A stretch of DNA of 64,000 nucleotides from Anopheles merus (Eukaryota; Arthropoda; Insecta; Diptera; Culicidae), in contig NC_054082.1 in the NCBI RefSeq assembly GCF_017562075.2, positions 40,656,442 through 40,720,441 on the forward strand. Direction: 5' to 3'. The notes under the pieces were generated by a model that ran no database searches, was not told where the DNA came from, and saw only the letters and a program-made list of their open reading frames with translations. Position 1 is the stretch's first letter; every line of letters starts with the position of its first letter. A program made the translations under genes and the position numbers. Of this stretch, positions 36,001-49,100 are shown piece by piece.

Positions 36001-39000
36001 TCGAGGCTAACCATTCCGAAAAGAGGCTCGCTCAAGATATCGGGCGTACCGAGCCGATAAGATCCCTCCGCTGAATAGCAAGCACCAAACGAAACCATAA
36101 CACGCTTAGGGGCAAGATATGTATACGCAGCAGATCAGCCAAACGAATTGAATACATAAAGTCAACACGCACTTTAACTTTTCACTCACTGCCCGGGGTG
36201 GCACTGTGGGATAAGCGGAAGCCGCTTGCTGGTTTCGTTGGTTTTACACAATTAATTTATCCTTTCGCCCAGGCCGCCTTTTGCCCAGCCCATGTCACCA
36301 CAACTAAGCGAAAGAGCGTGAAAACCATATTATAATATTCAATCACCCCGTTTCTAACTATGGAGCTGGCGTCACTTTGATGCTGGCTAATTTCTTCACA
36401 TCCTCGTGGGGTACAGTCTGTTCGACCCGGGCCAAAAAACGGATTTGTGCTAGGCGAAACGGAAGAAAGGCTACATCATTAACCGATACACCCGCCACCA
36501 GCCGAACGATCGGAAGCGGTACGAGTGTTTAGGCGAACAGCCGGAGCTAACCTGCTTAACGCTTTGCCTCCTCACCCGAGGTTAGCGACGCACACGCACG
36601 CTTGGAGAGGCGTACGAGGAAACGAAATCTGATACCAGCCGGTGGCGACCAATCGCAATCATCACGCTCCATATGCTGTTCTCCCGCAAATACGAAACAA
36701 GCGGGAAGCCACCAGCAACGCAGGCGACGGAGACCATTGATTGATGAGGGTTGTAATTTATGGTGCTCATGGGCACCCCGAAACTGCTCAGCAAGTACAA
36801 TTATATTTATTTACATTGTGCGCTCCGTGGTTCCCTAAGTCCCTAGTGCGGGAAAGCAGAAGTTCTTGAGCAAAACTTTTCAACGTGGGTGAGCCGGTGC
36901 TTGGGCGGAATGATGCAACGGGTAATAGTTTGCTGCAGAAAGTTTTGTTTTTTTTTCCGCAGAAAACTTTACAAGTGCCTTTTTGAAGCACTCGCTTCTT
37001 AGCATACTTTGTGCAGGGTTTATAGTTTTTGACTTTTACCTGTTACGTATGTTTTTGCAAGTTTAATTTTTGAATTCGTTGAATGATAGAGAAGCTAAAC
37101 TAAGCATATTTATGTATATCTTTTCCTGTTGTGAGATAAAACTTTGAAACGCATTAAATGAAAATGTTTTACAGTAAGTGATATTACCTTCTTTTGCTTA
37201 TTTGACACAAATTTTGACCGGTGTAAACCTGCCTTTACCACTAATGGGCTTGGCATATGGGCTTATTGAAAACAGGATAGTCACTCCTACATATCCTACG
37301 TAGATTTGAATCAATGACGGGCGAGTTGAGTCGCATCTAGGTATGGCTTTCTTACAAGAAGTAGATTTACTAATTCTTATCTTTCGGATAAGATATTTGA
37401 TGGCTGTCTTTAAGGCCAGCAATTCTATGGAATCAGTACAACTTACGTCAGAATTCAGAATTTGATTTCTTATAAAATTGCTCTTGCTGAAGTAATTCTC
37501 GAGAACCTTTTCAATTACTATTTCCGAGAAGGTTTCATACGAACGACATACTCACCGCCAGTTCCGGTTTGCGGTTTAAGCGTCATGCATTCAAACATCT
37601 CCCCTTCACGATCAGTCGCTTGCCAATCCGAGCATATAGATTCTAGACAAATATGTCACACAAGCACACTATTCTCAGTCATATCCGGTTGAGTAACGCT
37701 CAGGCTTTTGCATTGTTGGGATACAATGTGTAATCGGTATTTGTGAAATACTTGTACTATTTTTTTTCACGTGACATTGACTCTTTGCAATGCACCGTAT
37801 GTGAAAATCTGCATCTGTTTATTCGTACGATTTCATCAGCATCTTTGCTGGAATAAGAGATATTGCTATTCACTCCAGCGTCCACCAATTGTACCGTCTG
37901 GACAAACAAAACTCATACCTCTTATTTTAATTCCCAAACAAAGTGTTGTTTCAAAGATATCATTTGAGAAACATCGCGATTTAGTTCAAGAAATCGGCAG
38001 CTTTCTTACAATATAAACATTACTTCTATAACTTCGACAAAGAGTGTCGATTGCTATATGCGTACAATCATTTGTCGATTGAGCAACCATGGACACTACA
38101 AACATGAATATTTTTTCTACTTTCGTAGCTAATTTAGATAAGATTTCGTTTCGGTTATTTTTTGCTGATCCCAGCTTTTATAGTCAGGCTATAGCAGAGA
38201 TTGAAATTAATTAGCCTGGGACTATCATTTGTTACTCTCAGAAATATAGTCCCTTGCCATTGTTCTTCTGGGGGTTATAATGATAACATTAATGAATGTT
38301 TATTAATCTTGTAGTAACAGAAAGATACAGTAATAAGTTAATTGCATATATATATATTTATTGCATATAATTGCTCATTTACATGGTTCCTGTGTTTTAG
38401 AATCTTGTAGTTTATTTTACATGGAATCTGTTCTCTTCAGTTGGCACTAATTAGAACACGGATTGGCACGCGAAATTATAAACAGTGTCCAATAAATTCA
38501 AATAAACCAAATACATTTTACATCAATTACATTTAAATTAAACAATTAAAAAAATATAAATTTTAAAGTTTGGTAGTCATTTATAGCGTTAAAAAATACG
38601 ACTTTCCTTAGATAAAACCTTGATGAAAAATGGAATTTTCGGCTGCAACGTAATAGAACGACACCTTTTATCTTTTAACTTTTTTCTAAAAGGCCAAAAC
38701 AACAAGTAAAATGAGGATGTATAAATTAAACCTAATTTTTTTTATTTTTATTCACGAACTTAATCATTTTTTAATAAAAAATATTTCCTGCATCGCAGCT
38801 ACTATTCATATTTCCACTAATGTTACGTTCATTCAAGTAGGGTTGTCATATTTAGATTTCTTTTTTAAATATTTTTTTCCTATTATATTATAATGAAGTA
38901 AATAATTAAACAAAATATAATCCAGACCTACCCATCATCATCTTTAAGTTGTTATAAAAATAAGGACTTGTTATCATCCATTTCTGGAATGAGAAACGAC

Positions 39001-39630
39001 ATCAGTTGATTGGCATTTGATTTTTCGTGCTTTCGACTTTTTTCCTATAAAATTGTATTCATCACAACATTTATTACTGTCATTACACATTATCATACAT
39101 ACTATGGCTGTGTGGAATGGCAAAACCAATGAAAGCTATTTTCACACCATGTAATATTCTAGCAAGCTGTTGGTCATTTTACTATCTACCTCATTTAACA
39201 GTCATCAATCATCATCATGAGGCCCACGTCAGACAATGACCAATAAGATTGACATGCATGATAATCGCTTGTGAAGCTATCTGACCTGATCTGGTCTGGC
39301 CATTGCCCGTACAGATTGATTTTTATCCCGGTCAGTAACAACTTATGAAGGCGTAAAATGATTATGTTTCATGTACAAAAGAGTATAACAATGTTGCAAT
39401 ATATTATTTAAAAAATAATTCTACACGAAACTTCAACCACAAAAAAGCAGATTTAAATTATTTCTAAATTTCAATGATAGTTAGCGTCTGTGTTAGCGCA
39501 AAGCATTGTCACATTGAACAATGTTTACGCCAGCAATTGGAACAAATGCTCTATCACGCAAAACGCAAAAAAATCACGCCGCTTTATTATATGAGCCGCT
39601 TAACAACGTTGCTTTTCTATTCCTTTTGTA
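30090..39630. other. Long non-coding stretch (intergenic or first intron of the receptor gene)
   Basis: No convincing coding exon was found over 9.5 kb. Very AT-rich at 30540-31160 and 37020-39450; more balanced and possibly regulatory at 31500-33500 and 35640-36900. A SINE-like repeat lies near 37225-37325. Short frames such as that at 31615-31911 match nothing I recognise. Confidence 0.45.
37225..37325. repeat. SINE-like dispersed repeat, copy 1
   Basis: Shares CCTGCCT-x-TACCACTA, GGGCTT, CAGGATAGTCA-x-TCCTA and ATGACGGGC in the same order with the copy near 56070-56215. It is shorter and more diverged. Confidence 0.6.
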
Positions 39631-39631
39631 G

Positions 39632-40188
39632 GCCCGCAGCATCATTGTCAACAGTGTGTTTCACAGCACCAGCAGCGAGTGTTTGTGCTTTTTGTTTTCC
39701 TTTGTACGTTAAACCAACAGCCAACAAACATGGCAGCGCATACCAGCGGTGAAATAAACAATCGCAACACAAGGTCACGCAGTGAAATGCGCCACCGGCA
39801 CAGCTAAGCCATTATTTGCAAGAACAGTGAAAATGCAGCAAACAAAAAAGTGAAACAGCAGCAGTGGCTCGTTGTATCGCTACAAACAATGTGAGAACGA
39901 GTGTGGTTCAATCAAACGTGGTGTCGAACAACGGACCATGAGAGACCAAAGAATCATCTGTTTCACCACGGACTAAAACGAACCCTGCGGTGGGAAATGT
40001 GTGCCTGGAAAAAATGTGAAACGATCGGGCAAAATATATAACGAAAGGCTATTTTTCCATCACACCTCGGGCCTTAGTGGTAACCAGTGGCGGCGAGAGA
40101 TTCTCATTGTCGGTGTTTTTTTTTCATCGCTATCAAATAATCCCTAAATCGTTTCGAGAATAAATCATCCCGTATCCCGTCGGTTGCG
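39632..40188 (+). other. Probable 5' UTR exon of the allatostatin-A receptor
   Basis: Preceded by a strong acceptor (TTCTATTCCTTTTGTAG ending at 39631). The sequence is A-rich with repeated AGTGAAA-type motifs and several short upstream ATGs, as in many dipteran neural-gene leaders, and runs continuously into the coding ATG at 40189. Confidence 0.45.
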
Positions 40189-43100
40189 ATGACGAACGAG
40201 TCTAAAATTACGCCAACCGAGCTACCGGGGCTGCATCATCAGCTGCCGATGCTGATGCCCGACGGGACGTTGGGCAACAGCTCTTGGACGGATCTGCTGA
40301 ACTATACCTTCGAAAATGAGGCACTATACCACGTCAACACGTCAACCATCGAGCGAATCGTCTCGCTGATGGTGCCAGTATTCTTTGGCTTCATCGGACT
40401 CGCCGGCCTGCTCGGCAATGGGTTGGTTGTGTTGGGTAAGTGAAAAGTAAAATGTGAAACAGTATTATAAGTGGTAACATATCGCTAACAATAAAAAACA
40501 CTGTACATTGATTCAATTATCCTCTTTTCAAATCAAATATGCATTTGCTCAACATACATAAGAGCTTTGAAAAAGTCGAAAGCAGCTTGTACAATGGGCA
40601 GCCAGATTTAATATATTCAAGCGTAGTGGAAAAAAAATGCTCCAATTCCAGTCCAAGCTAAAGCAGGACAACATTGTAGCTCGATCGTATGATAATCATG
40701 AATTAACAATAAGCCATAAAAAGAATTCTTCGTATTTTAATTACCACACGAGTCCGTTTGTACACAACGGTACGCAACATTGTGCCTTTGTCAACTGGTT
40801 GAGATGGTCCCTTTTTTGTGGAAAAGAGCTACAAAACATTGCTCACCTGACTGTTTGATACGTAGAAAGAGGGCTTGTATTTGAATTACCTGAGTAAATA
40901 TGATTGTATTCATTATGAATGCTTGGAAATACTGCACCACTGCTGGAACCGTTCATCTACACGTAGCTAGAATGAGTTTTCATAATAAAATTATGGCTTA
41001 TGAATGTTCATGATTGTTATTTGAAACGCTTTCAATATAATTAGTATTGTTAAAGGTGTTTTAAGAATTTAAAAAATGGATAATGTTTTCACATAACATG
41101 TCATTGCTAAAATCTAAAATTTTGAATATTCTCAAGACGTATTGAAAAATAAAAGAAAAAAATCATTGTTGACTATCAATTTAACATGGATTGGTGCTAA
41201 TATCTGTAATTGCCGTAGACGCTATTTCAGATTTCATCATTTCAGATTCCTTCATTTTAATTTTGCACTTTATATTATTTCTTATTAAAGGGAATTCGAA
41301 GGATATTGTTTTTGAATCTGTTTCATATGAAAATATAAGGAAAATATCTTAATTTTTAAATATTTGATAATATTGACCATTATTAACTAAAATTAACTAA
41401 AGTCAGATCCTTCAATAATCTTAAATAACACCTGAACGTATTGATGCTAGATATATTTGGGACATCGAGCTAAAGACAGTTTTTCCACATGATAAATGAA
41501 CCAGATTGACTAAGTGAAGCAATACAGAGATGAGTTCAATCTAATCAACTTCAAATGAATTTCATGTTTATATTAAAATGATGTGGGTATTAAATTAAAT
41601 TTACCCGTTCATCATCTCTTATGATGCGCTGTTAATTACGCATGGAAGTATTGTTGTGAACAAAATATTAATGTAATTTAATCATTTGCCATTCCATCTA
41701 CCATCCAACTGTAAGCTTTTGTCAACACATTTTCCTGTGCTAAAATACAATACAATCAAGCCCGAGGAAGTTTCATTTGCTCACTCAATCCCTTGTAAAA
41801 CGAAAAACATTTCCATTTTTCCTACATGCTGTGATTGACACTCAGCAAGGCCATCACAGAAGCAAAGCAAAAAACTAAACGAATATCATATCAATCTGCT
41901 TTGATGGTTAATGGACGCTGTATGCTATCGACAAGCTTATCACAATACGCCCCCAACATGTTTTGCTTCGAAATGGTAATTTCGTCTTCCATCAGAAACA
42001 CTCCTCGCAAGGCAAAAACATTTCTAAGAAAAACCTGGTGAAAATTGTACAGCATTGTGCCCGTATGTGTGTGGGTGTATGTCTACCCCGTAGGCTCCGC
42101 AGTTCCGATAATGAAATTCATTCAGCGTTCTGCAGTCGAGTCGATCGGACGTGTTTGATGATAGCTAGCCTTGTGGTCTAATAAAGAGTAAAAGTGAGCA
42201 CAAACGTAACTGTGATAGTGTGAGTAGATTAGTCGTCGTAGCGGCAAGCTATGCCAGCTACGACACGATCGCAAACAAGAGAACAATGCGTGTCCAGTGA
42301 TAGTAGTGGATCTACGTCTATCGAGATACCTAACCGGAGCAAGAAAACCGGTTTGAAAGAATCAAAACGTAAACGACCTTCATCCTCATCGTCGTCCAGC
42401 ACGTGCAGCTTAGTGACGGAATATGAAGTAAGCACGAGTGATCAAAGTGAAATGTCCACTGTAGAGATGGACGTCGACGGGTTTCAACCTGTATTGAAAA
42501 AACGTAGCGCAAAAGGTGCTAAAACCGATATCTCTGCACCAGTGGCACCAGCTTCTGATGCCAACTCTGCTACGGTGACCCCTCGCGTGGCATCCCCCGT
42601 TCCATCTTCCTCGCATGATAATCATGCTACCCCAACCACCGCTCGTACGGTGACCCAAACCTCTCAACGGAAGAATGCTCCGGTTCCACTTGCAACTGGA
42701 CCCTTAAAGGAACCTAAACTGCCACCAATAGTGGTTAAAACCATGCATATTGCTACGCTTAAGCCTGCATTGCAATCTCTAAACGTCAATGCCCTGTATC
42801 AGCTTTGTGGTATTGGGACAAAGGTTTTCGTACAGTCGAAGGTACAGTATGACGCAGTGATCCAATTCCTGGACGATTCTCGCGTGGAGTTCTTTTCTCA
42901 CGAGATAAAACAGGAAAAACCATTCAAAGCAGTAATCCGCGGCCTTCCTTTGATGGAACTGGAAGACGTAAAGACGGAATTAGTCGAGCATCACCAGCTG
43001 CAAGTGCTGGAAATTTTCCGAATTAAACGGCGTAATGAGGAAGAACAACCGTACCACAACCAATTGTACCTGGTACACCTGAAACGAGGCTCGTGTACTC

Positions 43101-46100
43101 TTGCTGGTTTACAGTCAATCAGGAGTGTGCAATCTGTGATTGTTCGATGGGAAGCCTATCGAAATGGATCTAAAGGTCCTGTACAGTGCGGCCGATGCCA
43201 AGGCTTTGGTCATGGCTTGCGGAATTGCCGCTTGAAACCCCGCTGCGCTATATGTGCTGAAAATCATCTAACGGATACGTGCCCTACTAAGGAACAGCCA
43301 ACCGTTATGAAGTGCACAAACTGCCAGGGACCACACCGTGCCAATAATGTAGTGTGCCCGCAACGTACTAAGTATGTTGAAATTTGCCAACAGGCCAGTT
43401 CGCGTTCTCGTAATCAGACGCAACGCCCTGTGGTACGACTGACTCCAGCACCGCTGAAATCTATGCAGGATTTCCCACAGCTCCGTACAATCGCGCCGCC
43501 CTCTGCTCACCGCAGTACCGCACGAAGTACTACAGCTTCGGTTACACCGCCCGGGTTTCAGTATAATTTAGCCCAGCGCCTGGCTGCTGCTCAACAATCT
43601 GAACCCGCTCCTGTCGAGGACGAATCACTTTATGACGCTGGTACACTTATGGCGATATTCAAAGAAATGGCTACGAAACTCAAGGGATGTCGAAGCAAAC
43701 ACGAACAAGTTGCTGTCCTAGGAGAGCTGCTGATTCGCTATGGATAAATTGAGTGTTGTCACATGGAACGCTCACTCAGTAAAGAACAAACTTATCCCGC
43801 TATGCGATTTCCTCCATCGTCGTAGTATTGACATCGCATTAGTGGTTGAGACACAACTGAAACCTACTGTAAGTTTTTCTATCCCTGACTATGTCACACA
43901 CAGGCTTGATCGAACCGGCTCTACCGGTGGAGGAGTGGCCATCATCATTCGTCGTGACATTACTCACACACTCCTTCCTCACTTTAACACAACAACAATA
44001 GAGGCAATCGGTGTACAACTTTCTACTAACAACGGACCACTTCGAATAATTGCTGCTTACTGTCCTCAACAGTGCAACAGCGTGCTTGCCACAGCATTTC
44101 AAAAAGATCTGAAAAGCATCAGCTGCGCCACCACGAAGAGTATCGTAGGAGGCGATTTCAATGCGAGACATGGTTTGTGGGGCAACCCTCGGAGCAACCG
44201 TAATGGAAACCTTCTAGTCGAAGTTGCTCAGCTAGGATTTTTCACCGTTGAGCACCCTGACCAGGCTACACACATACCGACCCGTGGGAATTCCAGTATC
44301 ATTGATATCTTTCTGTCAAATATCACTATCACAAAACCAAAAGTGATTGACGCACTAAACTCGGACCACTTCCCCGTCGCAACGGAAGTGGACGTAGACT
44401 GTCCCAAAATCTCTCCTTATAGGAGGAGGAACTACCAACGAGCTAATTGGGATCAGTTCGGCACAATAGTCGACAGGAACATAGATTCTACTGAAGTGGC
44501 CTCCACAAGTGACATTGAAACAGCGATAACAAATCTGGAGGCGACTATCAGGATGGCGGAGCGGATAGCAGTGCCAGAAGTGCAGGTTAGAGAATCCATT
44601 ATTCAGCTGGACAATCACACCAGCCTCCTCATCAAGACGCGCAACCAACTTCGTCGACAGCACCAGCGAACGGGCGATCTGGCGAAAAAATACCATGCAG
44701 CCGTTCTGTCAAGGGTCATCTCAGCTCGAGTCGAAGAAATACGCAACAACAACTTCGGGAATAAAATAGCTGCTCTCAGTGACAACTCCAAAGACCTGTG
44801 GAAGGTGCAGAAGATCCTTAAAAAGAAACCAAGGCCGATTCCTCCCTTGGTTTCCAACACAGGTACGACACTGATAACCGCCGAGCAAAAAGCAAATGCA
44901 ATTTCGCTCCAGTTTGCCAGCGCACATTCTCTTGGTGACCGTATAAGCAGTCCAATGGAATCGGAAGTAGGCAGCAGTTTTGGTCAACTACAGCAAACAT
45001 TGCCAACAGCCGTGGAGATGTCGCCTGTAACGGTGAGTGAAATTTCATATACTCTTAAAAGGCTAAAGAATTTTAAGGCACCAGGGTTCGATGGGCTTTT
45101 TAACATCGTGCTAAAACACCTCAAAGTCAAAGCTCTCACCTTAGTAAGTAACATTCTTACTAGATGTCTTAATCTAGCTTATTTCCCTGACGCATGGAAG
45201 CACGCTAAAGTAATCCCCATACTGAAGCCAGGGAAGGATCCAACGTCTCCGGCCAGCTACAGAGCAATTAGTCTTCTTTCAGCGTTGGGGAAGCTGTTCG
45301 AAAAGATTGTGTACAGAAGGCTCAGGATAGTAGTCGATGAACTTAATATCCTACCAGCGGAGCAATTTGGATTCCGAGAGGGTCACTCTACCACTCACCA
45401 GCTGTTACGATTTCACAACACGCTACAATGTAACAAACGAGCGTCTAAATCCACAGCCATTGTTGTTCTCGATGTCGAAAAGGCCTTCGATAATGTGTGG
45501 CACGATGGTCTGCTGCATAAAATGATGCGGTTTGGCATCCCACTCCATCTCACAAAGCTGATGCAGAGCTACCTTAGCGGAAGGTCGTATCAAGTTTCAC
45601 TTGGTTCGATCAATTCGCTTACCAAAGACATTCCGGCTGGCGTACCGCAAGGCAGCATACTAGGCCCTCTGCTGTATACATTGTATATAGCTGACCTGCC
45701 AGAGCTGCCAAGATCCTACCAACTGTATCTATATGCTGACGATACTGCAGTGACAGTTAAAGGAAGGTGTTTATCACAAATCCGCAACACCACCCAGCGT
45801 TGCCTGGATATCATTCATAAGTGGATGACAACCTGGAAAATTGCACTCAATGAAGGTAAAACTCAAGCGATGATTGCCCCACATAGGTGGAAAGAAAAAC
45901 TGCTAAACCCTACCATAACTGTAAATATGGACGGTATCCCACTTACATGGGAGAACGAACTTAAGTATCTAGGATTAATTATAGATAAAAAATTACTTTT
46001 TAGATCTCACACCTTTAATATTGTTAAGAAATGTGCAATACTTACAAAGAATCTCTACAGCCTTATAAATAGAAAATCCAAACTATCATTTAAAAATAGA

Positions 46101-49100
46101 TTGCTAATTTATAAACAAGTATTCGTCCCAACAGCTACCTATGGGATATGTATATGGGAAAAGTGTGCCATGATGCATAAAAAAAGAGTACAAGTAACTC
46201 TAAACAATGTTCTAAGAATGATAACTAATGCACCACCAAGGACTAGGCTAACTTATCTCCACGAAATTACAAAAACCTAACTTTAGAAGATATTAGCATA
46301 GCTAATAGAGAAAAAATGCGAACATCTTGTATGAACTCATCAAATAATATTATAAGAAACATTTCTTTGTAAGATTAGGTTAAGTTGTACAGTTAGAAAT
46401 AATCTTTAGCATAAAAAAAAAAGAAAAGAAAAAAAAAACCATTAGCATAAGTTAGGATTAGATAAAACAGATCATACCATATTGAATTCATACCATTCCC
46501 ACTTGCAAACACTGAACGGTCTCAGGACTAATTGTAATAAATTAGGCGTTGAAAAGCAAAACTGCTGTAACTCGCGGACTCCCCAATATCAGTAATGTAA
46601 ACATAAAAATAAAATGAACTTTAAGAAGAAGAAGAAGATAATGAAATTCAATATCTTGGCTCAAAACTGGCCCCTTAAACTGGAAAGGGTTGCAAAAAAA
46701 AACAAACAAAAAATAACAAAAACAAATCAAAAGTGCACCAACTACTCCTCGAAGCTTTACCGAGGGGCGGTTGAACCGTGAACCCAATCCAAAGTTCCCT
46801 GGGCGTATCAATGCCGCAAGTGCTTTCCGACGGGATCTGAAACCGAGCTGAAATCCGACACCGTGCACTAAAAATCAATCTCACTGATGTTACCGTTGCA
46901 CAAACAGTGCCGCCCTCAGTTTGAGGGTTGGGGAGGAACGGCCGGCCGGGGGACGATAGAACCGAACTATAAAGTCGACCCTTCAAGCAGAATAAAATTC
47001 ATGACCATTCTTCAAAAACTCCACTCCACAGGCTGGCGGTTGATGGACTTGTTGATTTTTTGCGATAGACGCATGGCAGCAAGCACACCCATTTGGCGAA
47101 GAGCATAAATCTTTTACACCGTGAGATGGCACATGCTAAAGGATCGGTGGGTTTGAAATGCTGTTGAAGAGAGTGTACTGAATGGTTGAAGCTGTAGGAG
47201 TATATCAGATATCATCACACGTGTTAATTTTAGTAGACTTGTTTGAAATTGACTTGTTTTGAAGAAATTTTTCAACATTTTAAATCATGAAAACAGGATT
47301 GAAATAATTGAATCGGTTTACTGTAAGGCGTTTTAAATGTCACTTCGTTTCGTGTATATGAAAAGCTCTGAATTCAAAGGTCTAAAAGCATACTGGAGCA
47401 ATCCTGTTAATGTTCCATTCTTCCAGAATGTGCATTTTGTACTCCATAAGGATGCTCGTTTTCTTCACAAAAGTGCTTAGATAAACTCGGCAGAAAGCAA
47501 ACAGCATCGTCATCATCGATGAATGTGTTGTTAAGCGCGCTCGGTGTAGCTTACTTCACTACGGGCAAAGAAAACGATAGCTCCAAACCAAACAACACAT
47601 CATGCAACCCTATCAATCTTCAACTCCCGCCCAACGGGTGTGAAGTTTGTTTTTACAGTTTCATTTTCTTTGCATACTTTCCGACACGACACGTACGATT
47701 TCTGCCGCCCCATTAGAGTGTGCCCATACCGGCAAGGGATCGTGGAACGTTATGATAAGGGTAATTAATCTTGTTCGGCTGCGAAGATACTTGGTTGATT
47801 TAACCCTCAGCACGAAACGCCCTCGCGCAGCCAGCCACACCATCATTACGACTAACCTGCTCCATTACAGGCGCGAATATTACCGCTTCCCTGTAGGGTT
47901 GGGTAGCCGTACGTGAGCGTATGAATGATGACCGGCACGAGAAGTATCTTTTACACCGTACGGTCGTTCGCTCCCTGCCATCCGTTCCTCCATTGAAGTC
48001 CATTGACGCACGGGCTAAGTGATGAATGAAGCAGGCTCCCAGTACTATCCGCGGTGGCTGAAATTCCCATGAACAGGCCATGGAGTGGTACTAGTACCCT
48101 TCCATTTGCTAGGCCACAGAAAAGGAACGGATTTGCCCCGCTGCAGCTCGCGGGGGATTATCGCTCGGCTAACTCAAAACCGAAGGTCAATCCTCAGGGG
48201 GGAGAAGAATACGGCGAAATGAAAGTACGGCTGTACGGAAATTCTAACTAGCAACGTATTCACTGTGTTTGCTTCGGAAACCCTCAAGAAGCTAGCAGGA
48301 GTAAAGTTATGTTAGTCTCACAGGAAAATACTTTACCTCTTTGCTACTTTAATGCTCTCCGTTCAATCGGTCCCCAGTGCTTAGCAAAGGGAACTTTGTG
48401 GAATATTCTATCCACTTCTGTTGCTACTGCAACATCTACACGCAGCAGCTGTATGTTCCTATCCCGCAGGCAAAACGTCGATTCATTGCACTGAACCCTT
48501 TTCAACTTTGCTGTTCAGGAATTTTCATCGCACAACCACCTCCGGAGGAGTCCTTTTGCCTTTGCGCACTATCATTATGTTGAATTCCACACAGCAGCTC
48601 AGTATTTGCAAGTGGTGACAACATCAAACAGCCATGCTTTTATTGCACGAAACTCGCATCACACACACCCTTGATGACCTTCTGCAAGGGGAAAAAAGTG
48701 GGAAACTTGAGAAAGTGTTACCATTCCGCATGAAAGACTGGGCGTCTCCATTGGCACAGCAGCGTTTTTGAAGTGTGGAAAAGATCCTGTTTTCGAGCTA
48801 GGGGGAAAAAATGAACTATCACGATTTCATTTTACGACCGTGTGCATTGTATAACTTTGTATGAAAACTTTTTCCATTTTTCAATAATGACCTGCCATTG
48901 TTTGTTCCGACACGCTATACATTTGATCTAGTTTATATAAGATTATACCATTCGTAGTTGTGCATTCTCGTAAAATGAAGTTTGTAGTTTTCACAAAGCT
49001 GTCCTTTCTACATAACTATTGCATCATTTGATAAATAATTTACCTTCCTGTCATTCTATTCCATGCCAAAGACATGCAAAGAGCATTAATTCCAAGCCTA

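Larger units (their letters stand above)
42119..46636 (+). mobile_element. Full-length Jockey-clade non-LTR retrotransposon (~4.5 kb)
   Basis: The element is delimited by identical 12-14-bp direct repeats. Its 5' UTR is about 130 bp, followed by ORF1 (gag-like) and ORF2 (endonuclease plus reverse transcriptase), a ~260-360-bp 3' UTR with an internal A-rich block at 46413-46437, and an (AAG)n tail at 46622-46636. ORF order, the lack of RNase H and the sequence of the RT blocks fit the Jockey clade. It lies in sense orientation inside the first coding intron of the receptor. The perfect target duplication and two long open frames suggest a recent insertion. Confidence 0.93.

Noticed and set aside
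46413..46437. A-rich block considered as the Jockey poly(A) end
   Set aside because: The target-site duplication lies 200 bp further on, after an AAG tail, so this block is internal to the 3' UTR.
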